The notes beneath the pieces were generated by a model. That model had not been told where the DNA came from. It saw nothing but the letters and a program-made list of their open reading frames with translations, and did no database searches. The position numbers and the translations under genes were made by a program. Below, piece after piece: positions 1 through 26,757 of a stretch of 64,000 nucleotides of DNA (position 1 is its first letter; each line of letters begins with the position of its first letter). This stretch comes from Chaetoderma sp. LZ-2023a. Lineage: Eukaryota > Mollusca > Caudofoveata > Chaetodermatida > Chaetodermatidae. The stretch spans positions 91,346,996-91,410,995 of the forward strand of contig CM067373.1 of the NCBI GenBank assembly GCA_034401795.1. Reading direction: 5' to 3'.

Positions 1-745
1 TATGTGGATGCATCTTAGGGAGAAGGTGTGCAGAGTATCAAAAGTAGGTCAAATGTAGGTCAGGCTGACCTGCTTTTCATGGTCGATTGAATATCACAGA
101 AAATGTTTGTCCGGGCTATAGTTTCAAGACTTTTTCACATGTGGTCACCAAACTTGGTATGTGCTAACATCTTATGGAAAGGGGTGCGGAGTATCAAAAG
201 TAGGTCATGCTGACCTACTTTTCATGGTCGACTGAATATCACAGAAAATATTTGTCCGGGCCATAGTTTCAAGACTTTTTCACATATGGTCACCAAACTT
301 GGTATGTGGATGCATCTTAGGGAGAAGTGAGCAGAGTATCAAAAGTAGGTCAAATGTAGGTTAGGCTGACCTGCTTTTCATGGTCGATTGAATATCACAG
401 AAAATGTTTGTCCGGGCTGTAGTTTCAAGACTTTTTCACATATGGTCACCAAGCTTGGTATGTGGATACATGTTATGGAAAAGGTTGCAGAGTATCAAAG
501 GTAGGTCATGCTGACCTACTTTTCATGGTCGACTGAATATCACAGAAAATATTTGTCCGGGCCATAGTTTCAAGACTCACATATGGTCACCAAACTTGGT
601 ATGTGGATGCATGTTAGGGAACAGTTGTGCCCAGTATGAAAAGTAGGTCATGCTGACCTACTTTTCATGGTCGACTGAATATCACAGAAAATGTTTCTCC
701 GGGCTATAGTTTCAAGACTTTCACATATGGTCACCAAACTTGGTA
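1..745. repeat. Tandem satellite, about five 141-158 bp units
   Basis: Five head-to-tail units begin near 1, 159, 303, 459 and 600, and the first is probably cut by the window edge. Each runs from a TATGTGGATGCAT-like start through CAGAGTATCAAAAGTAGGTCA, a TGACCT palindrome and TCACAGAAAATGTTTGTCC to GGTCACCAAACTTGG. Units 1 and 3 carry an extra AGGTCA copy and are longer. No coding potential was seen. Confidence 0.93.
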
Positions 746-1155
746 TTGATTATTACAGAAAATATCTCTGTTAATTTTGAACATAGTTTTTATATGTATT
801 TTTCATATGGTGCCAAGCAGAGTCTAAGTGTGTTTATTTAGAGAAACTTAGATTTTGCTTTCATTAAGCTATCCTTAACAAATTGTTCGTTATGGCAAAT
901 CCCGCCGGACCAAAAGAGTGATGGCCCACCGAATCATTCCTACTCCCCAAATTGTGGAGTTAACATCATTACCCCAAACCAACAATATTTTGGCCTAATA
1001 TGGTGATATCTCATTGACAATTTCAAGTTCGTTTCTCTGTGTCTGAGCCACAGTCCCAAACCTTTCTCTGAAGCATATGCCTTCGGGGTTATCCATTCAG
1101 TTTCTCTGCAGAGTATGCCTTCGGGGAGCATACATCAATTTATTGATTTGCCTTG
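746..1155. other. Unassigned DNA between the satellite and a MITE
   Basis: No exon, RNA gene or clear repeat boundary was recognised. The first bases (760-800) look like a decayed continuation of the satellite, since they contain ATTACAGAAAATAT. A short inverted pair of CTTCGGGG-containing stretches occurs around 1080-1120. Confidence 0.4.
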
Positions 1156-1290
1156 TTGAAAATTTACCACTTGAATGACTGGCTCGATAATAGTCGGTCA
1201 TTCCATTGGTAAATTTTCAAAAAGTCTTCTCTTGGTCTGCAAATGGACAGTTTCTACAAGAGAACACATTCGAGAGCTAAAGGGTTAAGA
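1156..1290 (+). mobile_element. Family A palindromic MITE, 5' truncated
   Basis: Only the central palindrome (AAATTTACCAC...GTGGTAAATTT) and the right arm (CTTCTCTTGGTCTGCAAATGG) remain. It ends at the family terminus TAAAGGGTTAA. Family A is the commonest repeat in the window. A full copy is about 240 bp, has TTAACCCTTTAA-like ends, and has a central foldback of about 60 bp per arm. Confidence 0.75.
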
Positions 1291-1422
1291 GACCACATGT
1301 CCTTAGTGACCACTTATGAGTGCTCCAAAAGGTGGTCACTTCAGACACGTTTCACTGTAATAAAGAGATGTCAAATGGTATGTGAAGGGCTATAATGTGC
1401 CTGCACACAGAGCACATTTACA

Positions 1423-1515
1423 ATCCCCCTCAGCTGGAGTCTCCTTACAATCCCCCTCAGCTAGAGTTCCCTTATAATCCTCTCAGCGGGATTCCCTTTG
1501 CAGTCCCCTTAGCTG
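1423..1515. repeat. Degenerate minisatellite, CCCTCAGCTGGAGT-like
   Basis: About four units of 21-24 bp resembling ACAATCCCCCTCAGCTGGAG repeat here. Related words (GGGAGTCCCTTTGCAGTCCC) recur at 4820-4915, so both stretches probably derive from one repeat. The rest of 1291-2300 shows no gene. A tRNA-like T-arm word near 1951-1970 has no partner arms. Confidence 0.6.
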
Positions 1516-2300
1516 AAGAGAAACCACAACAAGAACAAGAGCAATCAGATATTGAAGACCTTCGACTTTCCGTTTTGATCACATTTTATAGATTATTCTG
1601 ATCTTTTACTTTCCTGGTTTCTCAGATCATAATCAAAGTTGTGGAATCCTAGGATACAATCACACTCTTTCTTATGTTAAAACTTGAGCCCAATCGTACG
1701 AATGGTTTCTGAGATATCCATAGAGCCAGAAGAAGTTATTGGTTTGTATATCGAGTCCCTGACTCCAGGTCCCATTCACGCCATATCTAGGCTGGTTTTA
1801 TGGCAGTCTATTATTGGTAACTTCCCCAGTTTTTACACTGGTACCCATTTTATACTTTTTTATACTCCTGGGTAGAGAGAGGCAACAAGGAGTGAAGGAG
1901 ATTGCCTATGTTTCCACTGATTGCTCGTTCGCCACCCGATCGCCTTACAGTCGAGCAGGATTTGAACCCCCCCCCACCCCCCATAGAGCCAGAGTTTGAT
2001 CATGGTTTTTGATCTGGATCATAGCCAAGTCTGGAAATTCACAGTAAGATCCGTTAAGATTTCAACCAAATGGGATTAATAGTTTTTGGTATACATATCC
2101 AGCTCATGCACATGCTGCTCTCTTCCACTTACATAGTGAGGGTAATATACACCTCTACCTATTTCTTTAAAGATGAATATATAATGAGACATAATCTCAC
2201 AGCTATCTGTATCATTAGAAAAATGGCACAAAATAGAAGTACATTCATGCTACGCTCATATCACAAATTATGTGACAAGTTAAAAGAAATCTGATGTATC

Positions 2301-2399
2301 AGAGGCCATGTTCTCACCAGAGTCTTAATCAGGAATAATGTCATACTTCAGTATACCAGTGTTATTCCTGATTAAGTGTCTAGTGAGAACATGGCCTAA
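2301..2399. mobile_element. Small foldback MITE (hairpin)
   Basis: AGGCCATGTTCTCACC with CTTAATCAGGAATAA on the left pairs with TTATTCCTGATTAAG and GTGAGAACATGGCCT on the right, around a loop of about 15 bases. The two arms make up nearly the whole element. No coding sequence is present. Confidence 0.8.
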
Positions 2400-2456
2400 G
2401 ACATGTAGTAGGTGTATATAAGAACAGTAAGACCTCACACAACATAAGTCATCCAT

Positions 2457-2661
2457 TTATTTAAAGTACAGCTCAGATAATAACTTAACACGTTTCCAAA
2501 ACAAATTCCTAAAGCAGTGATGTTTTTGCCTAAAGCAGCAATGTTTATGTCTTCCAATACAAGTATGTTCAAAATATTCAACAGAGCATTTCTTATTAAC
2601 TAACATGTTTCTATGTTTGTTTTGGAACCATCATGTTAACTTATTTCTGAGCTGTACTGTG
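2457..2661. mobile_element. Family G foldback element
   Basis: The left end (GTACAGCTCAGATAATAACTT...TTCCAAAACAAA) is the reverse complement of the right end (TTTGTTTTGGAA...CTTATTTCTGAGCTGTAC), with small differences. A related copy lies at about 21585-21797. No ORF is present. Confidence 0.7.
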
Positions 2662-4394
2662 TGACAGGCACCACATCTTAATTAACCCTTTAAAGTGCGT
2701 GTCATGGCGCTATTAGGCCAGGTATAGGAAATTCTGTGTGAAATTATATATTATTGATTTTATCCAGCATAAATTAGAATGTTCCTAATCATGGCCAGCC
2801 GAATCATATGAAATCAAGCGTGACAATTCTAGGAGTATAGTGGACAGAGGACACTAGCCCAATTAATAGCCAGGACAATTAAAGCGACCCAGCCTGCAGT
2901 GTGGACATAATAAACCACAGTATTCCAAGACATGTATATGCTGAACCTTTATATATAATAACATACTTATGAAAATGCATGTTTATAATCCGTTAACCGT
3001 TTTCATTCTGAATTCCCATAAACATGATTTCAAGACATTGGCATAAGAAACCTGCATATTATTTTTGAAATAGTTTGACTGAAAGTGGTTGCTGCCTCAA
3101 GGAGAAACAACTTTCGCTTTGATTGTTTTCAAGATAGTCATCAGGATTTTCTGAATTTGTCATGGTAAAATACTGTCAGCACGGATACAGAATGAAAGTG
3201 GTTAATTATATTTTTCATTGAATTGCATAAATCTGGTATTCACAAAAGTACTATTAGTAAAAACTTGATTCTTTAAACCAATTATTAATGATTTTAGACA
3301 TGTTCTGACCTTATTTTGAACATGTCTCTTGACTACCTTTTTGTTGACTATAACGACTACTAGCTATAAAATGTGAATGAATTTGTATATGAGACAAATA
3401 GAGTGAGTGAGAGAAACAGTGAGAGTCAGAGCTAGAGATAGATAGATAGTAGACAGAGATTTAAGCCAGAATAATAGATAGATATAGCGTTCTTAGTTTG
3501 TATAGAAATTTTGTATCAACATCAGTTTGAGTATAGAGTCAATTTAAAATTATTAAAAGTTGAAGAACCGTCTTGTTGAATACTATTGAAGTGTCTTCAC
3601 CCATTTTCGCCTGCCACCTCATCCTGGCAATTTCTGAAGTGTAGCAGAGCTAATGCCACCAAGCTAATCACTCATGTTTCGAGATCGGTGGAAATTTGTG
3701 CATGACGCGACTGTTGCAACTTTGCATAAATAGATTACACATTGTCACTGTTTAATAAAATACACACCGATTCGCTTGAAACATTCTCTGTTAATAGCAA
3801 AAAATACTTTTGTTCAATATATGACAGCCTGCCATCAATGCACTGATCGATTCCCAACTCAAAATGTACCACCACCTGTATGGGATGTAATTACGTTAAT
3901 TTATTTGCTCAGATGGGTATTTTAAAACGACATTTATCTCTATTTCGCCATAATTTCAGTGAAAATCATCAAGATTTGTGGCATTTTCCAAAAGCTCTGA
4001 TAACCAGTTTAGAGGAAATCAGTCTGTTTAATAAAAAATAAACATGTACGAGCGTATTCAGTAGGAAAGACTGTACTAGAACTAATTACAAATATCACGT
4101 GTACTTAAGGTAATTTCGTGATGGCGCTTTCGATATCTGTCTTATTTACTATTGTTTCCTATGCAGGCCTACCTGGAATGACATATATACAGTTAGCCTA
4201 TCGATTGCCCGATTTGAAAAAGTTGAAATCAGAATTTCCGTTTTCAAATTTGCATTTCTTGCTTATTCCCTACTGTATGCTCACACAATTTATATGTGGG
4301 AGACAGATTTTAATTGTACTTTAACTACATTGTATAATTGGCTATTAAAATTGTGTTCGCATACAAACTTTAATGCTCATAATTTCTGCTTATT
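2662..4394. other. Gene-less stretch with one small MITE
   Basis: Besides the TTAA-bounded MITE at 2993-3205, there is a GATA-rich simple sequence at about 3430-3485. No exon with kinase similarity was found upstream of 5027, so the earlier PRKD exons probably lie outside the window. An isolated open frame at 4118-4324 has no recognisable domain. Confidence 0.5.
2993..3205. mobile_element. TTAA-flanked MITE with TTTCATTCTG inverted ends
   Basis: The left end TTAACCGTTTTCATTCTG is mirrored by CAGAATGAAAGTGGTTAA on the right, giving TTAA at both borders. TTAA targets with CC-starting ends are typical of piggyBac-type MITEs. The element is about 210 bp and non-coding. Confidence 0.7.
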
Positions 4395-4535
4395 GAATGT
4401 CCATTTGCAGGCGAAGAGCAGACTATTTTTGAAAATTTGACACTGAAATGACTGGCTCAGTCATCGAGCCAGTCATTCCAGTGTTAACTTTTCCAAAATA
4501 GTCTTCTCTTCGCCTGCAAAATGGACATTCCAAAA
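4395..4535. mobile_element. Family A MITE, core palindrome only
   Basis: GAATGTCCATTTGCAGGCGA is mirrored by TCGCCTGCAAAATGGACATTC around a CGAGCCAGTCATTCCAG centre. The TTAACCC ends are missing. Confidence 0.8.
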
Positions 4536-5026
4536 GATCTTTGGCCTAAGCAGCACTAATTCAGACCACAACTTCACAAGCACCAGACTTGGTAGCATGT
4601 CTATGCCCTAACCGAAATACAAAAATACTATGCCATTCTTCTATCATGGTATTATACAGTCCAGTTAGGATCACATACCATTTCTCAAGTCTCAGACATC
4701 CCTCTGATGTGGATCAGTCTGTGTTGCACATTTCACAGAGTTTTACAAGTCCCTATGCAGTCTCCAGACATCAGTTTACAGTCCTCCGATTAATTTGGCA
4801 CTGATGAAAAACTTCTGAAGTTCCCCCACCGGGAGTCCCTTTGCAGTCCCCTTATAAAATCTGTCCTGTTACAATACTATTGATGTCCCCCACTAGACTC
4901 CTTTTGCAATCCGAGACCCACTGAAGTCTGGGATTATTTTTCTATAGAAGGAAGGCTCTAATTCTATAATGCCCTATATTCTTGTTATCTGTAATTTACT
5001 TGAATTTTTTGTTTTATTGTTTTTAG
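4536..5026. other. Intronic DNA upstream of the first PRKD exon
   Basis: It contains the second patch of CCC(A/T)-rich minisatellite words (about 4820-4915) and ends in the T-rich acceptor tract TTTTATTGTTTTTAG at 5012-5026. No other exon was seen. Confidence 0.5.
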
Positions 5027-20409
<15,383 letters not shown>

Positions 20410-21190
20410 CATTTGCCAGTGTATCATTGCAGAGCAAATATCATTCATACATCATCGTGGTTGTATAAAAAGTATAACATTTCTCAAGGGGGTGTACTTA
20501 ATATTATTATAAATTTTGGTCAATTCTTCTCCTGACTAAATGCAAACTGATTAGAGAAACGAAATCGAGAAATCATCAAAATCATTCTTGTGTCGCCCTT
20601 GAAGCAGGAGTGAGACATAGATATCACTTAGCGGCGTTGATGTAAGTTTTTGTGCTTAGCAAATCGCTTTGCCTTCAATTTGAAGGCTTAGCTAAGCCTA
20701 TCAGAGACATTGTTGCCTATGTTGTTGACAAGGTCAAAGAGTCACTGACCTTGGTACACTGACCTTGGTACAAAACTGTTTCAATGTTAAGTTTTAGAGC
20801 TTAGCAAAACATCGCCGGTTATATTTCAGGATTGGTTAACCACAGTGGAATTAAACTTGTGAGGTCACAAGGTCATGGTCACTGACCGCTTATGCTTTTC
20901 GGGAATGAGAACGACACGCAAAGACATTTAATTGTCTTATCATTATTGTCATAATCATCACCTCCCAGTCATTGTCATTATCATTATCCTCATCATCATC
21001 ATTGTTATCAGCCAGATGCTCCTCGTCTTTCAGCTGCTTGTTCTGTATTTATAAACTATCATACCTTTGTAGGGAATCAAATAATTTCAGAAATGGATAT
21101 TTGAGATTTCATCACATGCAATCTTCAAATCTCATCATCACGATATTTATGTTAGATATTAAACACCTCTATATTATGTTTGATCACTAA
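20410..21190 (+). other. PRKD 3' UTR or downstream DNA
   Basis: No ORF of interest. An ATTAAA at 21158-21163 and an AATAAA at 21323-21328 (inside a family B MITE) are the first polyadenylation-like words I see after the stop. A repeat with AAGGTCA-type words (20640-20890) resembles 14180-14470. A (CAT)n-like patch lies at 20940-21010. Confidence 0.45.
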
Positions 21191-21540
21191 TGGACCTTTC
21201 CAACTTTATCTATCCATCATATGACATCATAATCAACTAGAAATGTGTAAGATGACGACATGAATGACTCGATATAGTCCGTCTTTAACGCTTAATAGTC
21301 TATCACATTGTCTTTACCATTTAATAAATATTCTGTTGAATATTTTGAAACTAATTTGACTGGACGCTGTTGCTGACACAGGCAGCAAGTGTCCAGTCAA
21401 ATTACTTTCAAAATATTTAACATCTTACCTGTATAGTTTTCTGGAAATTGATTGTCAGGGAGATTGATCGATTCCAACACGGATGAGGTGTGGGTGAACC
21501 TTAGAGATGGGCGGAGCATAACTAAAACTGGAATGGTCCA
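21191..21540. mobile_element. Family B MITE copy 2, near complete
   Basis: Starts TGGACCTTTCCA and ends TGGAATGGTCCA, giving matched inverted termini. The centre has GAATATTTTGAAACTAATTTG and CAAATTACTTTCAAAATATT. Subterminal GGGCGGAGCATAACTAAAAC is the family signature. Confidence 0.88.
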
Positions 21541-21584
21541 TTATCAAAATCAATGACTTACTAACGAGACGTAAATGTTGCTCC

Positions 21585-21797
21585 TTGCAGTACAGGTCAG
21601 AAATATCATTACGTGTTTCCAAAATCAAATACAATGTGCTGTTGAATATTTTTACCTTAATTTGAACTGGAAGTCATTGTTGCCAAAGTCAAAAATATTC
21701 AACAGAACATTTTTACACTGTGTTAAAAATTATACTAACATGTTTCTGTTTTTGTTCTGGAAACATGTCTACTTATTTATAAGCTGTACTGTAATTA
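21585..21797. mobile_element. Family G foldback element, copy 2
   Basis: The right part AACATGTTTCTG(T)TTTTGTTCTGG with TTATAAGCTGTACTGTA matches 2610-2661. The left part is more decayed. Confidence 0.55.
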
Positions 21798-21844
21798 TAA
21801 GTGTAATACAGTATTTTTCGCTCGCATGGTCTGAAAAGCCAAAT

Positions 21845-23062
21845 GAGCTTCTGGCATGGAGACCGTATGTCTATCCGTCGTCTATCCATCATCCGTCAAC
21901 TTTTATTTTAAATCATTAATCCTGGTTAGCCACTTGCCAGATTTCAACCTAATTAGACTGGTAGGACACTATGGGAGTAGGCTTTGGAATTTCTATACAG
22001 AATTTTGATTGTTCAATTTTTCTGGTACCCGTCTCGAATTTTCTAGGAAGTTAGACTTCTCATTAGCTGCTTGGGCAATTTCAGTCAGAGTTGGCTGGAA
22101 AGGAGCCTAGGGTGGTAGGCTTCAGAAAATGTCTGCAGAATTTTGATTGGTAAATTTTTCTGGTAGCCATCTTGGATTTTCCTAAACTTTTGGGAAATCA
22201 GTTAAATGCCTGCTCATTATCTGCTTGTTAACTTCTCATTAACTTTTTATGGTGGCCATCTTGGATTTTCCAAAAATGTTTGACAAATGATTTAAGACTA
22301 CTACTTATTAACCATGTGTGTGTGATGTTAACCAAAATTGGCTGGATGGATTCTATTGTCAAAGGCTTCCAAACTTGTATCCAGAATTTTGATTGGTCAA
22401 TTTATCTACCACCCTCTTAGATTTCTTGAGATTTTCCTGAAACAGTTACAAGCCTACGCCTCATTAAGCGCTTTGCCGATCTCAACCAAATTTGGCTGGA
22501 ACTATGGTCATAGCCTTCAGAACATATATACATAATTTTGATTGGTCACTTTTTTGTCAGCTATCTTGGATTCTTCGAAAAAATCTTGGAAATCAAGTAA
22601 AAGGCTAAACATCATTAACCATTTGACTGATTTAAACCAAACATGCCAGGAAGGACTCTATTGTGATAGGCTTTAAAACTTGTATGCAGAATTTTGAGTG
22701 GTTAGTTTTCCCGGCAACTATCTTGCATTTTCCGAACATTTCCGCCAATTACATAACCCTTTAACACTCATATCAGCCAAAAATGGCACCTGCAGTGGCC
22801 TTGAAAAATGTTGATTTGCAGACCAGGAGAAGACTATTTTTGAAAATTTTACCACTGAAATGACTGGCTCGATAACCGAGCCAGTCATTCCAGTGGTAAA
22901 ATTTCAAAAATAGTTTTCTCTTGGTCTGCAAATCGACATTTTCTATGAAAAAAATTGAAATTTTCTTGAACAAATTCAAGAGTTAAAGAGTTAAAATATT
23001 TATATAGAGCAGCAACTTTCCAGTTGAGTGACATAGGCCATTGGGTGCTCTTGTTATTGACA
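21845..23062 (+). mobile_element. Element C copy 3, interrupted by a MITE
   Basis: Units with CAGAATTTTGATTGG, CATCTTGGATTTTC and GCTGGAAGGA-like words run from about 21880 to 22753. A family A MITE then interrupts, and the terminal GAGTGACATAGGCCATTGGG and GCTCTTGTTA follow at 23021-23056. The left hairpin is poorly kept. Confidence 0.75.
22754..22994 (+). mobile_element. Family A MITE inserted in element C copy 3
   Basis: TAACCCTTTAACACTCATATC opens it and GAGTTAAAGAGTTAA closes it. The core hairpin is almost perfect: about 60 bp each side around CTCGATAACCGAG. Confidence 0.92.
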
Positions 23063-23553
23063 TTTTATGATCTTAGTGAATATCACATTCCCAATCATGT
23101 GTCAATCTGCTACTGGAGTGCAAGTGCATAATCATATTCATTTAATATCAAAAGCATTTGAGAAAATAATATATCTTAGTCAAAGATATAACTATGGTTA
23201 TAATGCTAAGGTTATTTTTCCAATAGTTACACTCGCCCCTGTATAGGTTAAGATGGTATTGCTTTCAGGTGTGTGCACGTCATATGCTTGATGGATAAAC
23301 TGGAATACTTCATTGTTTTATAATGGAAAACTTATATATCTCACCTCGAGTTGATATGTCTGTAGATTAGAATGCTTCTCAGAGTTTATATATACCGGTA
23401 CTTTATTTGTATACCTATTCTATCTTTCTATGAATCTGTTTTGTATTTGCTAATCTATTGTATCTTAGTTGGCATTTATTGTAATTAGAATGAGCCGACA
23501 CCATGAATTATCATTGGCATATTAAAGTACTGTTTTAGGAAGGAAGTGTTATA
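23063..23553. other. Unassigned AT-rich DNA
   Basis: No gene. A stretch at about 23350-23540 (TTAGAATG, TATTCTAT, TCTATGAATCTTGTTTTGTAT) is repeated at about 23900-24060, flanking the family B MITE. This may be an older duplicated repeat. Confidence 0.45.
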
Positions 23554-23893
23554 TGGCCCTTCCACAGGCGGATTAATGAATCCAATCTGTCACTCACGTA
23601 CATAGGACTCATAATCAATTACGTCATATGTAGTCTGACTTCATAATCAAAATATGTAATGAATGGCGTATCTAAGTCGATCATGAATGCTTAATAGTCC
23701 GTTAAGTGTACGAATTGTATGTTTTTATTACTTAATAACCATTCTGTTGAATATTGTGAAACTAATTTGACTGGGGGCTGTTACCGCCATACCTGTATAG
23801 TTTTCTGGAAATAGAGGGTCAGGATTCAATCAATCCCAACCCGGGCAAAGCTAGAGATGGGTAGGGCATATCTAAAACTGGATTTATCCATAG
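23554..23893. mobile_element. Family B MITE copy 3, internally deleted
   Basis: TGGCCCTTCCACAGGC, then ATCCAATCTGTCACTC, AACTAATTTGACTGGG and the end GGGTAGGGCATATCTAAAAC. The right half of the central foldback is missing. Confidence 0.72.
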
Positions 23894-24797
23894 TCTGTTG
23901 ATTAGAATGTTTCACAGATTTTATATGCTTTATTTGTATAATCTCTATTCTATTTCTCTATGAATCTTGTTTTGTATGTGCTAATATATTATGTTCTATA
24001 GTTTGTTGTTGTTGTTTGTATTTTATCAAACTGTTACCTATTTTATTACTCTTTTGGCATCTATTGTGCTCATCAGTCAGAGTGCTAGTGTCTGATGCTG
24101 GGAGCAAGTGTACTAAACGATATACTTGTTGAATAGTTTGAAGACGCTCCGTTTATTTTCAAGATATCCCACTATTTACCTGTTTAAATATCTTGAAGCA
24201 AGCCTTCAGAGGTAAAGTGGTTAATGTAAGATAATAATATATTTATTATTTAATCTTTTCAGGACAGGTGACAAAATGTGCATAGTAATAAGCTAGGACT
24301 ATTGAATGTCTTGGTTATTAATTTAACCAAAAGGTGATTTTTGCCAGCTACTTGAAGTTAGATTATTTTCAAAATGTTCAATCTCTTTGCTGTAACTGTC
24401 TGGAAATAGAGATGCACTTACAGCTTTGACCAGGTTAATATGTATTATATCTAATATTTTATGGCATAAGTTAATGTTAATGGATGTATCTATCCCACCA
24501 GTAGGTAATTGTTTGTCACCATAGTATAGGTGTTATATTATCATCATTGGGATCCAATCTGTCACTCAAGTATCTGATGTCATAATCAAATGTGATACTT
24601 GCTAGCTGACGTCATAATGAAAATGATGTAATTCTGTCAAGAAGCTGGCAATCATCAGTCATGAAAGGCAGCAACAGCCCCCAGAGACATTTGTTTCAGA
24701 CTATTCAACAGTTTGCTTGTATAGTTTTAAATCGATTTCAACACATGTAAAAAGTGAGTGGAGCTTAGCTAGAAATGGATCACTCAATCGATTTTGT

Positions 24798-24830
<33 letters not shown>

Positions 24831-25105
24831 GTCATCATCATCATCATCATCAACATCATCTATTTTGTGTTTAGTAGCAGAGACAATGTGTATACCAGTG
24901 ACACCGTCTTTATTTTTTCATATACCGTTAAAATTCGACTAAAGGACGCATTTTTTTTGGGTCATATTACATGTTCTAGGAAAGGGGTGCATCCTATAAT
25001 CGAGTACAGTGTTTGAGCCCTTTTTTTTTGTCAAGTTTTGTAAAAAAAAATAAATGATACCACAGAAATTGCACTCATTTCCGCACAGTACAAATTCTCG
25101 GGCTA
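23894..25105. other. Unassigned DNA with a partial family B copy and (CAT)n
   Basis: A decayed family B stretch lies at about 24548-24785 (CACTCAAGTATCTGATGTCA, GTGGAGCTTAGCTAGAAATG). A (CAT)n tract lies at 24797-24860. A stretch at 24930-25040 has CGACTAAAGGACGCATTTTT-like words. No gene is seen. Confidence 0.5.
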
Positions 25106-26755
25106 TACACCTGTGCAAAAGTTAAGCACCAGCAAAAACAATAGAACGTAGAAACATGATGGTACAACTAGGCTGCCATACTTTTTGTCCCCGCGTTAGC
25201 TGACTTAATTCCAAGTACGAAATGCACATGCATGCATGACTTCACGCCGCTTGATGTCCATGCGTGGCGGGAAACAGCACACATGTTCAGTTATGTAAAA
25301 GTCCAGTTTGAGGTGTAGAACATTACATACAGATTTAGGCGACAAGATTAGGAATTTTGTGTTCATGACCGTGGTTTATTTGTACAGAGAGAATTAGCTC
25401 TTGATTGTGAACCGCTATGGCAAGACGAAGGTTAAGTGATCGTGTGAAATGGCAAATCATAGGCATGCATACCACTGGTATGTCATGCAGAGAGATTGGC
25501 AGACAGCTGAACATTAACCATACTGTAATCAGTCGTTTGATTGCAAAACATGGGCAAACTAACGAGGTGAAGGACAGGCCTAGATCTGGAAGACCGAAGA
25601 AGACTACTGCCCGTGATGATCGAGCCCTAGTACGCCTTGTTAGGAGATCTCCATTCACCAACAGCAGAGTGCTCAGCCAGCAATGGGAAACGCGCAATAG
25701 AGTGTCAATGTCTACCGTCAAAAGGAGACTGTATACTGCTGGCATGAAAGCTAGGTGACCTGTCAGACGTCCTCTCCTCACTGCACACCACAAAGAGGAG
25801 CGTATGAGGTGGTGCAACGAAAGAAGACACTGGAACATGAGATCCTGGAGACGGGTACACTGGTCCAATGAAAGTCGGTTCCTGCTTCATGCCACAGATG
25901 GTCGAACTCGTGTATGGAGGTCCAGACGCACGGCGTACGACCAACGTAACATCATGGAAGAAGTTCCATTTGGTGGAGGTTCCGTTATGATATGGGGGTG
26001 CATCTCATTTGATTGTAAGCTGGGTCTGTTGACTGTACCTGAAACACTAAATGGACAAAGATATCAAGATTCCATACTGGATAGAGTTGTGGTCCCTCAT
26101 TTTGTAAATCATGCACCTGGAACCCACCCTATATTCATGGATGACAATGCCCGACCACATCATGCTAGAGCTGTGCATGAATACCTCCGCCAGAATGCCA
26201 TCGAAACCCTACCATGGCCAGCAAGGAGCCCTGACATGAACCCTATTGAGCATATCTGGGACATTCTGGGAAACATGGTGAGAAGGAGGGATCCTCCTGT
26301 GCAGAATCTACAGGAATTAACAGACGCACTCCATCTTGAATGGCAACGAATACCACAATGGCGTATCAGTCGGTTGGTGACCATCATGAGACGTCGTGTC
26401 CAGGCCGTCATCCAGGCACAAGGTGGATATACCCGGTATTAATAATGACAGTCTCAAACTCGTGCACAGATGTTAAACTTCGTTTTCAGACACCATTAAT
26501 GACAATCTAGCCACGTGTGTCAACTGTAGGGCAATAGTTGTCAGTTGTGTCAACGTAACCATATTCAGGCCTCGTTTTCAAGTTCAAACAAAAACATACA
26601 GTGTTTCCCCACCATCATAATCAGCATTCCTCTAGTTGCATTATTACCTCTTGCACTAAGATGGATGGGTACATAAATGTTTATGCTATTGCTTTCTTCA
26701 TAGCACATGAATATACCCTCGCATGTGCGTAAAAATAGGGTGTTGCACAGGTGTA
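25106..26755 (+). mobile_element. Tc1-like DNA transposon, 1.65 kb
   Basis: Termini TACACCTGTGCAA at 25106 and TTGCACAGGTGTA ending at 26755 are inverted repeats. Both are flanked by TA (25104-25105 and 26756-26757), the Tc1/mariner target duplication. Length and single-gene layout fit a complete element. Confidence 0.85.
25417..26442 (+). pseudogene. Tc1-like transposase (DD34E) with one stop and a lost catalytic Asp
   Basis: One frame of 342 codons is interrupted only by TGA at 25756-25758. The N-terminal part (113 residues) holds a paired-like helix-turn-helix (GMSCREIGRQLNINHTVISR) and the GRPKK hook. The C-terminal part holds the RNase H-like catalytic fold. The first catalytic position reads WSNESR instead of WSDESR (codon 25867-25869). 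The second Asp (MDDNARPH) and the Glu (MNPIEHIW) are present and 34 residues apart. Both the stop and the Asp-to-Asn change fit loss of a CpG by C-to-T transition. It would cut and paste the 1.65 kb element, but is predicted inactive as it stands. Confidence 0.9.
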
Positions 26756-26757
26756 TA

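Noticed and set aside
1940-2010. tRNA- or SINE-like word (T-arm-like GGTTCAAATCC on the - strand)
   Set aside because: No A box at the right distance and the T-stem bases do not pair, so neither a tRNA nor a tRNA-derived SINE is supported.
2690-2710. TTAACCCTTTAAAGTGCGTG as the start of another family A MITE
   Set aside because: Only the terminal bases match; no foldback core or right end follows.
25335-25868. 177-codon frame on the - strand
   Set aside because: Shadow of the Tc1 transposase on the + strand, which has clear family motifs.
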